DNA of 64,000 nucleotides. It comes from Corvus cornix cornix. Its lineage: Eukaryota > Chordata > Aves > Passeriformes > Corvidae. The DNA lies in contig NC_046339.1 of the NCBI RefSeq assembly GCF_000738735.6, forward strand, positions 19,023,714 through 19,087,713. Direction: 5' to 3'. Positions 37,501 through 50,420 of this stretch are shown here, in pieces. Every line of letters starts with the position of its first letter. The stretch's first letter is position 1. The notes under the pieces are model-generated. The model saw only the letters and a program-made list of their open reading frames with translations. It did not search any database and was not told the DNA's origin. The position numbers and the translations under genes were made by a program.

Positions 37501-40500
37501 AAAAAGCTGATTGTGGTAGCCAATGTTGCTATAGAAACCCACTGTATATTGGACAGAAAAGGATGGCTGCGATGGAAGTGTGTTGAACCTAAATGCTAGA
37601 TGTGACAAACTCGCTGATAGAGACTTGCTGTCTGTAGGAGCATGTTAGTTGAGGAAAGACAGGGATTACTGCACCATCAGTTGGTGATACTCAGATCATA
37701 CATTCACATGTATTAGACCTGTTAAGTTACTTATGAGAAATAACCCAGATGTACCTTCATGGGTATTAATAACTTCCTTAATGTTATGAAAAGGACTTCA
37801 TCCAAAGAGGTACAAGGCTGTGTCTTCTTTCCCAGTCAGCAAAATCAAACCATGTTTAAGTGACCTGCTGAATAAGAGTTTGCTTAGACACATCCACAAA
37901 TAGCTTAAAGAACTAGATGAACACGTGTAAATGTAAGAGGAGTAATGGTCTTTGAAACAAAAAGCAGAACTCTTCCAGACGAGTGAAATAAAGTCAAACT
38001 TTTACTTAAATGATTTTGGCAACAAGCTCAGTAATCAAAACGTGAAGATCAACTTGCAAACCTTGATTGAGTGTGGAATATTTCAGACAGGTGAGCAGAG
38101 AAAGGGAAGAGAGCAGGCAGTGAGGACATCCACAGGCAGACCAAAATGAAGTTTGATGTGGCAGGTTTCTACCTGGGGGCATCCAAAATTCCCCGCACAA
38201 TGAGTATTATTTTCTCTCCAACCTGTAGCTGTTACAGTGAAGCTGAGCCTTTCACAACAAAACCTGTCCCTGAACTGAAATAATCCATCCTGCTGCTGCT
38301 TTTCAGAGTGGAAATGGTGTGCAGCAGGAGGGGAGGAAAGGATTAAATGAACCTTGACTTTAGTGCTCAGTGTTAGAATCCATTTTAAAGGAAAGTAAAC
38401 ATCTTACTGTTTTGGTGCAATTATGGGCTTAGAACAAGTTTATTTTAGGAGTGCTTTTATTTTTATCTTGAATTCAGTGGTAAGAACTTTAAGTTCTCTT
38501 ATTTGTACCTATTACCTTTTGTTTCCCTTGGCACCCCTTTTTTCTGTCGAGCCTTGTAAGTTTGTAATCTGTTGTGCCTTTACATCTGTCTAAACACAAA
38601 TGGTGTTTCTGATGTTTTTAACACCCTAAAGGAATTTATAAACTCTGACCCCATGGTTGACATTAATGGTTCTGACTGGCCATGGTTTGTTTTGGGCTGG
38701 CTGGGTACAGTAGCACTGATGTAGGGGGCTGAGACACAATCTTGAATTGTAGGATTTAAGAAATAATTGTTTTAAATATGAATTTTCTTTGATGTTAAAA
38801 TAAAATGGGCTGGCAAGCACAGTGCTTCTATACTTGTGCCTATAAATAGAACAAATTTTCCTTTTAAGCCTTTGATAAAGTCTTGAACCAGCTGAAACTC
38901 CTGCTTTCTTGTGTTCCAGCCACTAGCAATGAAATGACTTTAATATTTAAGTAACTGTTTTTATTAGACTCTGGTAGGCTTTAATAGGTGTTCCCGGAGT
39001 GCTGTTGACTTGTTCTTTATTGGTTAGCCGAGAGAAAAAGCTTTTATTCTTTTCCAGCAGGACCCTGAGGGTGTCATTCAACACCCTAGGGCAAGATGCT
39101 GAGCCAAACCCAGCAATAGGAGGCAAAGACAAATCTGGATTTGAGGGAAATAGAGCAGGTTAGGCCTCAGCTGCATTCTGTTAAATTTCATTTTTGACAC
39201 ATTCAGAATATATTAATCAGTTTCTATTTCCAGCTGATGGCCTTCAAAATATGTTTATTCACACAAAATAATTTCTGTTGGTGCTTTGAACTGGACTAAC
39301 TTTTATGTGAAAATGGTTCTGATAAGTCACCTTCTTGCCTTGCATCAAAGACAACTTTGTCACTTTCAAAGAAATGTTTTGGAGAAATAATGAACAATAG
39401 AAAATTGCACCATAAAACATTAGGTCTTGTGTGAAAGTAGGCCCTGAAGTGAGACTTCCTGTCCTACAACCCTAATGCCACTAAACATCATTTTAGCAGG
39501 ATGTATAGGATTTTCATGTTAGACTGGAAAAACAACAGAAATGCCACTTCCACTAGTGAAAGTTGAGTCCTTTGCAATGTACATTGCCATCCTTTTGTTG
39601 GTCGGTTTGGGAAAGAATAAAGAACTTCTGGCACGTTTAAAACCCACCAGCACAACAACAAAGTAGCAATAGTTTTTGCTAGCTGGGGTGTTGAGCTTTG
39701 TATTTTATGTTTGGGCTGATAATTTGAATTAAGTAAAAAATGTATATTTAGACTCTCTCCTAAGCTGTAGGATCCCTATTTGCTAGATAAATACTGCATT
39801 CCAGTAAGGAATGTTGAAGCATCATTTGTTCCCACCAGACACTACAATCCCTGTCTAAAAGGGCTATTCCAACTCATTTTGCTGAAAATACTAAAAGAAA
39901 AGTATCATCTTATACATAGGACCTGGCACAGGAAATACCATCTGAAAAAAAAATTCTTATACAAAGCTTTAAGCATATTTATCTAGGTTATAATAAAGTA
40001 ATGACAGTATTTGCTGTCAGATTCTAGAGTATTAAACAGTCCAGAAAGGAAATGTGAATGTCTGTTTTTCTGAGTTTTCACCTTGTTTTTCTGTTATTGC
40101 TTTCAGCAACTACTGTTGTCAACTGGGCACTCAGGATATTTTTTCTCCTGCACAGAAGTGTTGATGGGCTGGGAACACTGCTTTAGGGTTAATTTTCTGA
40201 AGTGATGTTTTGAAGTGTGGTTATTTTTGTAAGTCACTAGTCAGAGTAAAGCAGACAAACTAACAAAATGTGAAATATTGGGGCTGCTGGGGATGACTTG
40301 AAGACTAAATATAATTAAATTGAAACAACAGGATGAATGATGCCATGCTCAGAATAGAACGCACATAATTTACAGTCCAATAGGATGTACTTAATGTTTC
40401 TTGCTTGAGCAGGTCTAGGACATTGAGCAATAGGCATTTAGTGGTTAGTACTTAAAATAGTACTGAAAAGAGAAGTTTAGTAACAGAATTCATTGTTTAA

Positions 40501-42597
40501 TATAAAGGATACAGTTTTGATATAGAAGCTAAAGAATGTGAAGCTCTACTTGCTAAACATAAAACTGAATATATATTTACGGGGTGGGGGGCAGGTCCAA
40601 AGACATGGGTGTAAATAGGTTGTCCCTTTCAGTAAGCATATCTTTAGGATGAGATCAGAGAAGCAGAATCCTGATTTTCAAATGTAATTTTCACCCAAAC
40701 ACTTCCTAATCTTCAATTTATAAATCCTAGTGGCATAGTGGGGTATGTTCATCAGCAAAGCATCTGTGTGTGACTCCTCCAGGCCTCCATGAGGTCCTGG
40801 CTGCTCTGCTCCATCCTGAGCCGTTCTCTCAGCAGCTGCTCCCTGCCTGTTCTTGAGAGGTGTCCTTGTAGGAGAGACCCCAGAGAACACAGTGCCTGGA
40901 TCCAGCTGCTCCCTACCAATCAAACACGTGAGCAGAGATGAGGAATGATGATTGTTTAGCTCATTCACACATCGGGACAGCTCTTCTCATTCAATCCCTC
41001 TTCTGTCCTCCTCACAGAGGTGCATTCCTGGCTCCTGGATGGGGCACGGTATTGCTGGACAGCCACAGAAACTGAGTGACGGAGCCTGTGTAAGCTGCAC
41101 ACCCTCCATGGGTGAACTCAAGAGCCTTCTTGATATATGCCTGAGAAGACTTTACTATCTTGTCTCTCAGCAGTCACCTCCCCTTCCTTTCCCTGATGCA
41201 TACATAGTAGAATGAGTCATGTACTCTTGTGTCAGCACCATTTGTAACACATATGGAACATTTTATAATGGCTCCTTTCCTTTCAGCTTCTTTCCAGATA
41301 CCTGCTGATGCTTTTCTAAGACTAAAATTTCGAAGGCCAAAAGCAGGTTTTTCTGTCCTGAGTTACAAGGTAGGCTACTGACTGTTACTAAGATGTATCA
41401 GTGTTGCAGTGTAAATCAGGGATAATCGTAACAGCCCTAAACAGTTTCCAGAGGTTCTGGATGGAGCCTAAGTGCACCTGCACAGGTAATTGCTCTTCCT
41501 CCTCTAACAGGATGCTGGGGCACTGTGCTGTGGCTGCATGTCCTGGTGTTGGAAGGATGAATTCCCACACACTGTGTGAGCTTCAGCTCCCTGAAAGCAC
41601 ATTTCTCTGGGGTCTTTCCCCTCTATTCTGATCCTTGTCTAACTGTGCCAGCAGCACAGAGAGCTGCTGATCCCCAGGAGCTAGGTTCATGGATACCACA
41701 GTGGAGTCACTTTTACTGAGCTGTATGAGCAATTTGAAAAAGTACATTTACCTATGCCTATTAAAAATGATAAATAAAATTCTCTATGGATAAATATGGA
41801 ACCTTTTGCCAGCTAAGGCTACCATTGCAAATAGTAAGAAATCTGATCAGTTTTATACATATAAAAATAGTAGATAAATATTGTATTTTATGGACATTTG
41901 TATATTTGCCTGTATACATTTGTAATTTTCCTTCTTTCATATTATAGAATTGCTAGAAAAAATAGTTGATTAGCTTTTCTAAAAAAATTAAAAAGGATGA
42001 AAAAATTCTAGAAAGTTAGAAAGATTTGTTTGGCTTTCAGCAAGAATAAACATGTCAAGTCAAACATCCTAATCTAGGCAATTTAGTTCAGCTCTGACAT
42101 TTCTGCCTTAGGCACTGATTGGAAAATTGTGGTTTATGTCACAACCAGCCAACTAAGCAGCCTAATTTTGATCTTGATATTTCCATGATAAACATATTTT
42201 GGTTTGTTTCATCCTTGAAATTGAAACCTCTTTACTCTGGCTGTTTTTTAGCTAATTAATATTTTCCACTCCTCCAAAATGTTTATGCTTACCGTGAAGT
42301 AATGAGGAACTGGACCTTTTGCAAGGCAAATGCAGCTTAATTTGAAATTTTTATAAAAGCTGTGGGGCTTATTCCTGGTTCCTCTTGTCAGTTGAAGAAT
42401 TTTCCTGAAAATCCTCCATGTATTTTACCAAACAATCAAACTTACGGGAAAAACAGTGTGCCATTCCTTATAAACCTACAGGCCTTTCACTGTGCAAGGA
42501 TGAAAGACAACAGACATAAACTGAAACAAAGCAGGTTCAGATTGGACAAAAATCTCTTTTTTTCCCTTTTTTTTCAATATATGAGAGCAAGGCAGTG

Positions 42598-42760
42598 AAA
42601 CAAGTTGCTTAGAGAGATTATGCAGTCTCCATCCTTTGAGGATTTCAAGACTCGACTGTATAAATCTTGAGCAACCTGATCTGACCTCACAACTGCCCCT
42701 GCTTTGAGTAGGAGTTTGCCCTAGAGACTTCAGGTCTCTTCTAGGGTGATTGTTGTGTCA
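42598..42760 (+). mobile_element. Diverged CR1 LINE 3' fragment, sense
   Basis: The order of blocks matches the CR1 3' region in sense orientation: an agagag..gcagtctccatcc block, then gaggatttcaagactcg, a cttgagcaacctgat block, gcccctgctttgagtagg and finally cttcaggtctcttctag. These correspond to the CR1 'GTGGAGTCTCC', 'GGAGATATTCAAGAC', 'GACCCTGCTTGAGCAGG' and 'CAGAGGTCCCTTCC' landmarks. Divergence is clearly higher than in the copy at 223-480, so the insertion is older. It is 5'-truncated and has no coding capacity. Confidence 0.8.
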
Positions 42761-45700
42761 ACTCACCCAGTTGCTCTGACAAACATGCAAACCCAGCCTT
42801 TTTTATATATAAGGAATATGTGTGTATGTTCCATAGGAAACACCTCGTCTGAAAATCAAAACCTCTGAGAAAGAGCTGTGCCTGAGACACTTCAGTAGAA
42901 TGAGCAATTAAAATTGTAATTGTTTGAGAAATCCCTCTAACAGGCACTTGCTTTCCCTTACTGCTGTCCATTTTTGGGAGCTTTTCTGCTTTTTGTTGCC
43001 TTAAAGACAACTTTAAAGTTATCTTCATCCTTTTTTGCCTGCTTGATCAGATGTGGAAGCACCTGTCTCAGAATTGGCTGCTGCTTGATGGCACATTTCA
43101 ACTTGAGGCTCCTTTTTCATTGTATGAAAAGGTTAAAATAAATGTTCTGGGATATGCCTGAGAAATTACATTTACATGTTGAAGCTGTTTCTGTGCAACC
43201 AATAAGGCAAGAATTACCAAACTCAAAGATACAAGATATAAATGCCTGATAAAATGATTACAAAACTGGAAAGAAAGCTTAAGAAAGAGCATCTCTTTAC
43301 TGGTCTTACTAGTGTTGAAGGGTTTACTTCTAACTCTCAGAGCTTAGGATTTCTTGGTTTGCTTGGAAAAAATCTTGCTCTATTCACAGACATTTTTTCC
43401 TCCATTACATGTCTCTGGTCATTGTTTAACATCAAGTTCCTAGTAACCCTTTGTTTACCTTGCCCTGCTGCTGATGCTGCAGGGAGAGTTAAGCTCTAAG
43501 GTAAGTTGAGAAATCCTGTTTTGAATAGGGAAAATCAGTGCAGTGGTAGTGAAAAAGGGGCAGGAGCTGACAGAACAGAGAGTGATGTTTACAACTCTCA
43601 AGTTTGGTTGTTTGCAATGCAAGCCTGACAATTTAACTGGTCCAGTAAAAACAAACAAAAAAACTTAAAATCAATGAGTTCTCCAGCAGCCAACACCAAA
43701 CCAAGTATCCAAACAAAAAATGACGAACTGAAAACAAACCCACATTTCTTAGTGCTCCTTTGACCAGAGCAGCTGCAGTGGCAGTTGAGAAAGCTCGGCA
43801 GAGGCTTGGCCTCTGACTTCCACAAATGTCAGGGTGCACAGGGAGGAATGTCCTCCTTCCCATCTCAAAAATCTCTTGTTTAGCTTTACAGTTAGTCATT
43901 TAGATATATATATTTTTAAACCCTAAGTTCAACCTTAAATAAGAAATCTAGTTTCAGGGTGCCCCATGAGTACCCCCGAACAGAGTTGGGATTCCCAGGT
44001 AGAGCCCCTTCTGTGAGCTTTGAGTTATTTATTCTCATATCAAATAAACCTTTAATTTATACTGATGAGGAAAATCTGGTCCCTCCTCTAATGCACATGT
44101 GTAAGGATATTCTGAATTCTCTGTAATGGCTGAGCAGACTCAGACCCACATGACTCAGGTTCGGTTGTGTTGCTTAAATCCACAATAGAAAAACCTTGCT
44201 AGCCAGCAAGAAAGCAAATATTCAGAGGTCTGGGAGCTCTACAGACCATGGCACACTGTAAATGAATTTAAAATCCTATAATATCAAAAGTAGGGAAAGA
44301 TAATGTATACACAAGTTATTACTTGTCTATTGCCATATTTGATGTCTTTCCATCTTGGATGGAATTGATTCTTCTATTGCAAAGATGTGAAGGCCTCACT
44401 AGCATAGAATGGTATTCATAGGAATCCAGAAAGCACTAATCTGCACCTGAGAAGAATAGAAGCAGTGCCTTTAAAGTACTCTGTGTTTACCTGAGCATGG
44501 GAGGTCCTGTGCCCCGTGCTCAGTTGTAGCTTTCAGGGGTGAGAATTGAGTGCCTTCCGTTCACAGTTGTGAGAGCTTCTCTTGATTCTTTTCTTTTGTG
44601 ACCATTCTTTTTTGCCTTTCTTATGCTAAAAAGATTTACTTTTTAAAGCTTTTAACTTAAAAGAAAATACTTCATAGAGAAATGGTAATTTTAAGGCCAG
44701 CTGAAAGGCCAGCTAAAGTCCTACAATTGCCACATGGCCTCTGCCTTCCTTTGTACAGGGTTTCAATTTGGACTTTAGGGAAAGACCAGCACTTGCAAAG
44801 CACCTGTGGGGTCTTATCTGTGGCTGGGGCCCCTGGGTGATGCTGGGTGTGGGCTGCTTGTCCCAAACTCCTGTGCCTAGTGGGGACATGGAGGAAGAGT
44901 GTCTGTGCTTCGGCTGCTTGTGGGAGAACATCCTTTATGCTCAAGATGACTTGTCAGCAGTGATCAGACACCTTGTGGCATCTGAGCCCCACCCTCCATG
45001 TTTGTGTCACTGCTGGGAATGTAATTGCATGCAAGTGTAAAGGAAAAAAATCTTGCGGTGTTTGATTTGAGGATGGTTTGCAGAAAACTGATTAAAACAC
45101 AGCTGATGCTGGGGTTTTGTTAAAGACTTGTGTGAAGTGCTCATGATGTTATTTGGGAAATAGAATGCAATGCTGAGTGTGCCTGGGGAAAAGAAAAAAA
45201 ACAAACACAGAAAGGAAATAAGCTATTAATCCTAGAAAACAAAGAGAAAAGGACACAAAGGCGATAATTTTCTTCCATGCCACTTCTTCAAAGTGATTCT
45301 TCCTTATGCCATCTGATGTAATTTTGGCACTGGCTGAGGTGATGTTTCTAGCAAACCGCTTCACTCTGTGTTTTGTTTTCCTCTTTTTCATCTCTGATTG
45401 ACAGTCCCACCAAGAAATAACAATGAAAAATTCATGAGGTCAATCCCCAAGTGATTCAGAAAGGACTTTCATGGGATTAGATAGAGGCAGTTAAATTTCC
45501 TGGGGCACAAGTGTGCTTTGAGGAAAGGGATAAAAGTGTATTATTCTCTGGATAATCCTGGCTGAAATATAAAGGACCGCTTTTGGTGAATAATTAGAGA
45601 AAATGTCCCAAAACTATCTTTAATTGCTATAGCATATAAACATGTATTAACAGAGATGAAAGATATTTTTGCTTTGGCTCCAGATAAGTGAATAATCTGT

Positions 45701-48700
45701 TGTATTTTACTTGCATTGGATTGTAACTTTTATTATTGGTTCACTTTAGTGACAATATTGACTCAGTAGCTCCAACTGAGTCAGAAGAGTACAAAATTAT
45801 TAAATGAGTATTAAGGTGAATTTTTATTTTATGGCATGACTTGTGTTCTTGTATCTTCCTTCATTTTCTTCCTCTATAGGTAAGGGCATTTTCTTTTGCT
45901 TTATTTGTTTTTTAACTCTCATGGAAAACATAAAAATTATACGTATGACTGACATCGATTTGTATTTATGATCTGAATTGCTAGGAGATAAGAAGCTCTC
46001 TGTTCCTATCTATGGGACAGTGTGCAGAAGAATAGCTACAGAATTAAGCTATGCAGCATTCACCCCCTTCGTGCAACAGTCTGTTGTGCGCTGGGAATCA
46101 GCCTCAGGGCCTGACCAGGAGGAGGTAAAGACGCCTCAGGAAAGCAAACACTCGTCTGTGTTGATCTGCTGGTGCTTACAGAGGGACTTTCCGAGGGGGG
46201 CTGAGCCAAAGGAAGTTCAGGGCTTGCAGTGTCATGCAGCCAGAGAGCAGCCAGTCCAGGAGCTCTGGAAATAACCAGTATTTCTCATGGTGCGTGGGGA
46301 AGCTGGTTTGTTTGCAGCCTCTTGGGCTGCTGCAAGAACACCAGCACCAAACCCCTTGTGCTGAGGGGGCTGGCAGGGAGCCTTGAGTGCAGCCCACAGG
46401 ACAGGGGTGCTGCCTGCTGAATCCTCACTGTATCTTTGGCGTTTCACTCGGGTTATCGTATTGAGCTGAGTTTGGACAGGTGGTTTTGTCCTTTGTGGAA
46501 TGAGATTTGGTCTTGCTGCCTGCTGACTTTATCCTGTGTGCATCTGAAGCTGCCCATTTTCTTTGTTTCTGTGGCTTGTAGCTGCACTGTGACCTTCTGC
46601 TGGGGAAAGAGGAAGAGAAATTACAAAGTCTGCATGATCTTGATGGAAGCAACATGTTTGGTGCTTGCCAGTTTGAATAGTGTCAGTCAGGTCATCAGCA
46701 CATGTCAGAATCACAGTTCAGAACCATTGTCCTTGGATAATTCATTACCATGATAGCTGTAAGCTTTCACACACTGATCTGCCAAAAGGAAAAATGTAAC
46801 ATTTATAAAGAGAAATCATATGGAAAATTGGTACTTATAAGGAAAAAAAAAATCTGTTTTTTTTTAATGACAGTGTTAGAATAATTTTGGTCAGTCTAGA
46901 TATGTTGTGGCAAAGTGTTTATGTGAAGATTACATCTTTCTTTGTGTGATGTGTAGGTATATATTTACCTATGTGCTGAAATAGGTTTTGTGTCTTTAAA
47001 GTTTTAGTTTTAGGAAAGAAAAACCTGTCCCTTTGAAAAAATATAAATATGCTCCCTTTGTCTGATATCTTGGCAATGCACATTCTTTGTCCATCTAATT
47101 CTCAGTGAGAATTGTCCCTGCTCTTCAGTGTGGCTGTTTTGGTTCTGCTGAGACTGCCTTATACCAATCAATGATTTATAAATACCACAGAACAAGTTTG
47201 AGGGGATTCACTTGTGTTGGGAAAATTTTGGGGTTGTACTGAAAGAAAAAGTTACAAAGTAACTTCCCTATTACAACTCACAACACTTACTTTCTATTAT
47301 TGCCTCGTTTAATTAGATCTACAGATAAGATACACAAAATTAATCTATGTCTGATGAGGTCATGATTCCTTAGTGCTCTCAGAACATTTGGGATGCCTGT
47401 TGCTGTTTTCCCAAACTCATTTTCTGCCTTTCACCTTGTGTTTCTGCTGCTTTTCCAGGGAAGAGCCAAATCCATTTGCCTTTCTGTAATAGCAGAGGAA
47501 GCTGAGGGTATGAGCACTTTGATACTGTGGGCATTAACTGAGCTATTTCACAGAAAGCCTCTGGAGAGGTGTTGGAAGGACTTGGAGCCTGCAAGCTTCC
47601 ACAGTTGGGTGGTCTGCAAAACAGCCACCGAGAGCCTGGATGAGGTGGGAAAGGAAAGAATGCAATTACAGCCTAATTAGAAATCCAGATTCTCTTCTGC
47701 AAAATGTGTAGTTTCCTTTTCTGCCACAAAAGTGACTTTTAAGGCACTTAAAAACAAATGCTCCAGCAAAGAAATTACATCGTTCAGAATAGCCAGTAAC
47801 CACTGGTTAGGTTTTCTTTTAGATTCAACTCTACATTCTCCAACCGCTTGCCTAGTGGCTACTCTGATGGGAGAATAGAGCCCAGCCATTACAAATCTCT
47901 CCCATAAAACCTCTTTGACATGGGTATGTTCCAAGAAAAAGGTTCTTTTTTTCCTTCCTCCTTCCTGCACCCCTGAAATGAGCATATTCTGACTACAAGA
48001 AATTTTTTTGGAATATCCTTAACACCTATAACTAGCAGCTGCTGAGTACTTTTTTTTGTTGAGGAGTGAAGTAGTGTGGTCTGAGCAATGTGGGAACTGG
48101 CCTTTCTAGAGAAGAGACAGTCACTTGTGAACATGATTAATGACAAATCCATGCTGTGATGCTGACTGGGTACTTGCTTTGGGTGGTGTCTAAGGAATTT
48201 ATTAGTGGGTAAAAACAGTTTGCAGAAAGATCAGTTTACTAAATGGGTCTAGCAGAGGTTTTTCTTCAAATTTACTACATGTTTTAGGATTGCAGGAAAG
48301 CATGTCTGCTCAAATGTGTTGCTAGGTTCCTAGTGGAAATACTTGTCAGATATTCACAGTCAGATTTCATACCTGATTTAATCTCTGCATAACTGTTAAC
48401 TAGATTTTATTGATTATCTATGTTAATTATGTATTTTAAAATGTCAATTCCCTTACTGCAGAGTTCTCAGATCATTTAGAAGCTTTATTTTTCCCTTGAC
48501 TTAGTCATGTCTCTTGAATCTAACCAAGGAAAGCAGGAAGCAGCATGGAGCTGCGTGAATCACTCACACCAAGCATTATTTGACCTTGGGGTATCTTTTC
48601 TTCCCTTGCAGTGGCTATTTCACTGTCAAGGGATGAATTGTCCATGAGTCCTGCTAGAACCAAGCTGTAGATAATGAATTACCACAGCATAGAATGACTC

Positions 48701-49167
48701 AATGCTTCCCAGTGGGTGATACAGGAAAGAGCAAAACAAATGAGGAAGATGGGCTGCAAGGCCCAGGCTCTGCAATCTGAGTCACCTATGCCTGCCTTGG
48801 GCTTCTATTTCAGTATCCTTTTAAATCATCTGTTCCTCTGCTGAGATCCTTTACAGTAATGCAAGTAGACTTTGTGAGTTGGGCCCTCTAAACTGACCTG
48901 AGATGGGGAAAGGTTGCTGCCTAAAATGGGAAAAGGGTTCCACGTACATGTTTGGAAGAGATAGTGTTGACGAAATTAAGTTAATTTTTTTTTTACATAA
49001 ACATGGGTGTTTTGTCATTATGTTGATGATTGGTATACTCCATATTGGTAACTGACTTTCTGGGGGAAGAACAAATTGAACTTTTAAAAATATTTCAAGG
49101 CAAAGATGAGGACATCATCTGAACACCACTGGGGCCGGTTGGGAACAGAGATAGCAGCAATCCCAAG
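42761..49167. other. AT-rich non-coding stretch
   Basis: Short chance ORFs only. A slightly GC-richer patch at about 45985-46420 has one frame open from an acceptor-like site (gaattgctag, ending 45984) to a donor-like gag then gtaaag at 46125, but I recognise nothing in it. Sequence near 48770-48840 faintly resembles an old amniote repeat tail. I see nothing else. Confidence 0.5.
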
Positions 49168-49275
49168 CAGTAGTAGAATCACGGGAAACAGGAACCTACA
49201 GGATTTGTGAAGCCATTTAACCCACTTCCCTGCCCCAGAGCAGCATTAATTTCATCTGCTGGAGTTTCAGACAAA
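49168..49275 (-). mobile_element. Possible ancient CR1 3' fragment, antisense
   Basis: The plus strand runs agaatcac, ggaacctacagg, then accc and ccctgccccagagcagc in the order seen in antisense CR1 tails ('AGAATCA... GGGACCTC.AGG... CCAACCCCCTGCTCAGAGCAGG'). Similarity is patchy, so this is tentative. If right, it explains part of the minus-strand ORF at 49179-49475. Confidence 0.4.
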
Positions 49276-49394
49276 GTGGTACATGAAATTTCAGTTTTCC
49301 TGGCTTGCAGAACTAGCTGATGAATAGAGCCTGAAGGGGAGGAACCTCTGCTCAGAGGACTAGTCGGGGATTTGATACCTGTCAAGCTAATTCT

Positions 49395-50216
49395 GTGATC
49401 CATCAAATCACTCTGGTCATTCTTTCTCCATTGTACTCTGTGCAGCGTACAAAAAAAGGACTGAGCAGGCTGCAAGCACCCCTTGGAGCACTCAGATCAG
49501 TGGGGCCATACAAAGGCACCAGTTCTCATTCTTTGAAAACCAGTGTAGCCCGGGGCAGTGTATGTGATTTACCAAGCCCTGCTGGTGGGACAGTGCTGCT
49601 TTGTTTTACCTGGCGCTGGGAGCTCAGGTGTCGTTTTACTGTTCTTTATTATACGATGCGGGTGTGCTGTGTCCAGTACCGGGAGACTCATGAGGACAAG
49701 GATTGTAAAGCATCTCAGATCGGCTCACACATAGAGGCACCTACGTGCACAAGCACACAACCACTTATTCATCCCAGGTACCTACATGTGTTCTGTTTGT
49801 CTCTGCCTCCCTGCACGTTGGGCAGTAACCAGAGCATTTGCCCTGTCCTGCTGGATTTTTATTATTCCAGTAGATGTCCCATCTGTGAAATAAAAGTAGC
49901 TTTCTCCTGTCTCGCTGTGGTGATTGCGAGTTACACGGTGACAGGGAGTGTAAAATACCCGCAGCAGACAAAAGTTCAGAGAATCTATACCAGTGTAAGG
50001 AGTCTCTTGGGTCTTTTGTCCCTTTGCTTGTCTGAAGTTACTCCGGGTTTATATCATCCTGATGGAATCATCAAGTCTGGGTTGCAGATAACAGATGACT
50101 CTAGCGTGGCTAAAAGAAGAGTCTTGAAGCTCGAAAACTGTGTCCACAAACTCTCCCCCGGTTCAGTCCGAGGCACAGTAACCCCATCACACAATGCCAG
50201 TGTCCTGTTTCACTGA
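49395..50216 (+). other. Longest open frame outside the main island, within a CpG-enriched segment
   Basis: A plus-strand frame is open for 273 codons to a TGA at 50214-50216. It starts at GTG; the first true ATG is near codon 88, leaving about 186 codons. In AT-rich DNA such a length is unexpected by chance, but the segment from about 49.5 to 50.4 kb is GC-richer and keeps many CpGs, which lengthens chance ORFs. The translation is rich in cysteine and serine and shows no domain, motif or signal peptide that I recognise. No clear acceptor or donor frames it. It may be a weak CpG island or enhancer, an unrecognised single-exon gene or retrocopy, or chance. I favour a non-coding regulatory explanation. 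Confidence 0.25.
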
Positions 50217-50420
50217 TGGCGTCGGTTCCTCTCATCCCCGGGTTTGCATTTTGTCAGGTTCACAGGCAGCTTTGAGGAGCGTTTGATCTCCGTTTTTTCA
50301 GTGTGTGACACTTTTCCTAAGGCTATCACAAGGAACATAGAAAGGCATCTGCTCATCCGTAACACATCTGAGCGCAGCGGGGCTCCGGGCTCGTTAGCAC
50401 CTGTTAACAGGGACAATGCT
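49550..50420. promoter_or_regulatory. Weak CpG-enriched segment, possible orphan island or enhancer
   Basis: CpG dinucleotides recur every few tens of bases here (for example gcccgggg, ctggcgctgg, tatacgatgcggg, gagcgcagcggggctccggg), in clear contrast with the CpG-poor flanks. GC content is moderate, not island-core level. Scattered CpGs continue to about 50.9 kb. No TATA box or GC box is evident within it. A tataaaaa motif at 50746-50753 lies just beyond its right edge. Confidence 0.4.

Larger units (their letters stand above)
21532..42597. other. 21-kb AT-rich stretch without recognisable genes
   Basis: Only short ORFs on both strands, none that I recognise and none with convincing paired splice sites in a long frame. 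Modestly GC-richer pockets occur near 24220-24370, 31100-31370 and 37100-37450, with overlapping chance ORFs on both strands. Homopolymer tracts sit at 24552-24574, 29178-29202, 31955-31966 and 34570-34582, and a short tandem duplication at 34511-34550. I found no CR1 copy here. The region reads as intron or gene-poor intergenic DNA. Confidence 0.5.

Noticed and set aside
45985..46124. 140-nt plus-strand exon-like segment between ctag and gag/gtaaag
   Set aside because: The acceptor lacks a good pyrimidine tract and the peptide is unrecognised, so the evidence is too weak to list as an exon.
48770..48840. Faint resemblance to another ancient amniote repeat tail
   Set aside because: The match is too short and patchy to support without alignment.
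49179..49475. Minus-strand frame with a serine/proline-rich, phosphoprotein-like translation
   Set aside because: Part of it overlaps sequence resembling an antisense CR1 tail, there is no matching splice pair, and I could not place it in any family.
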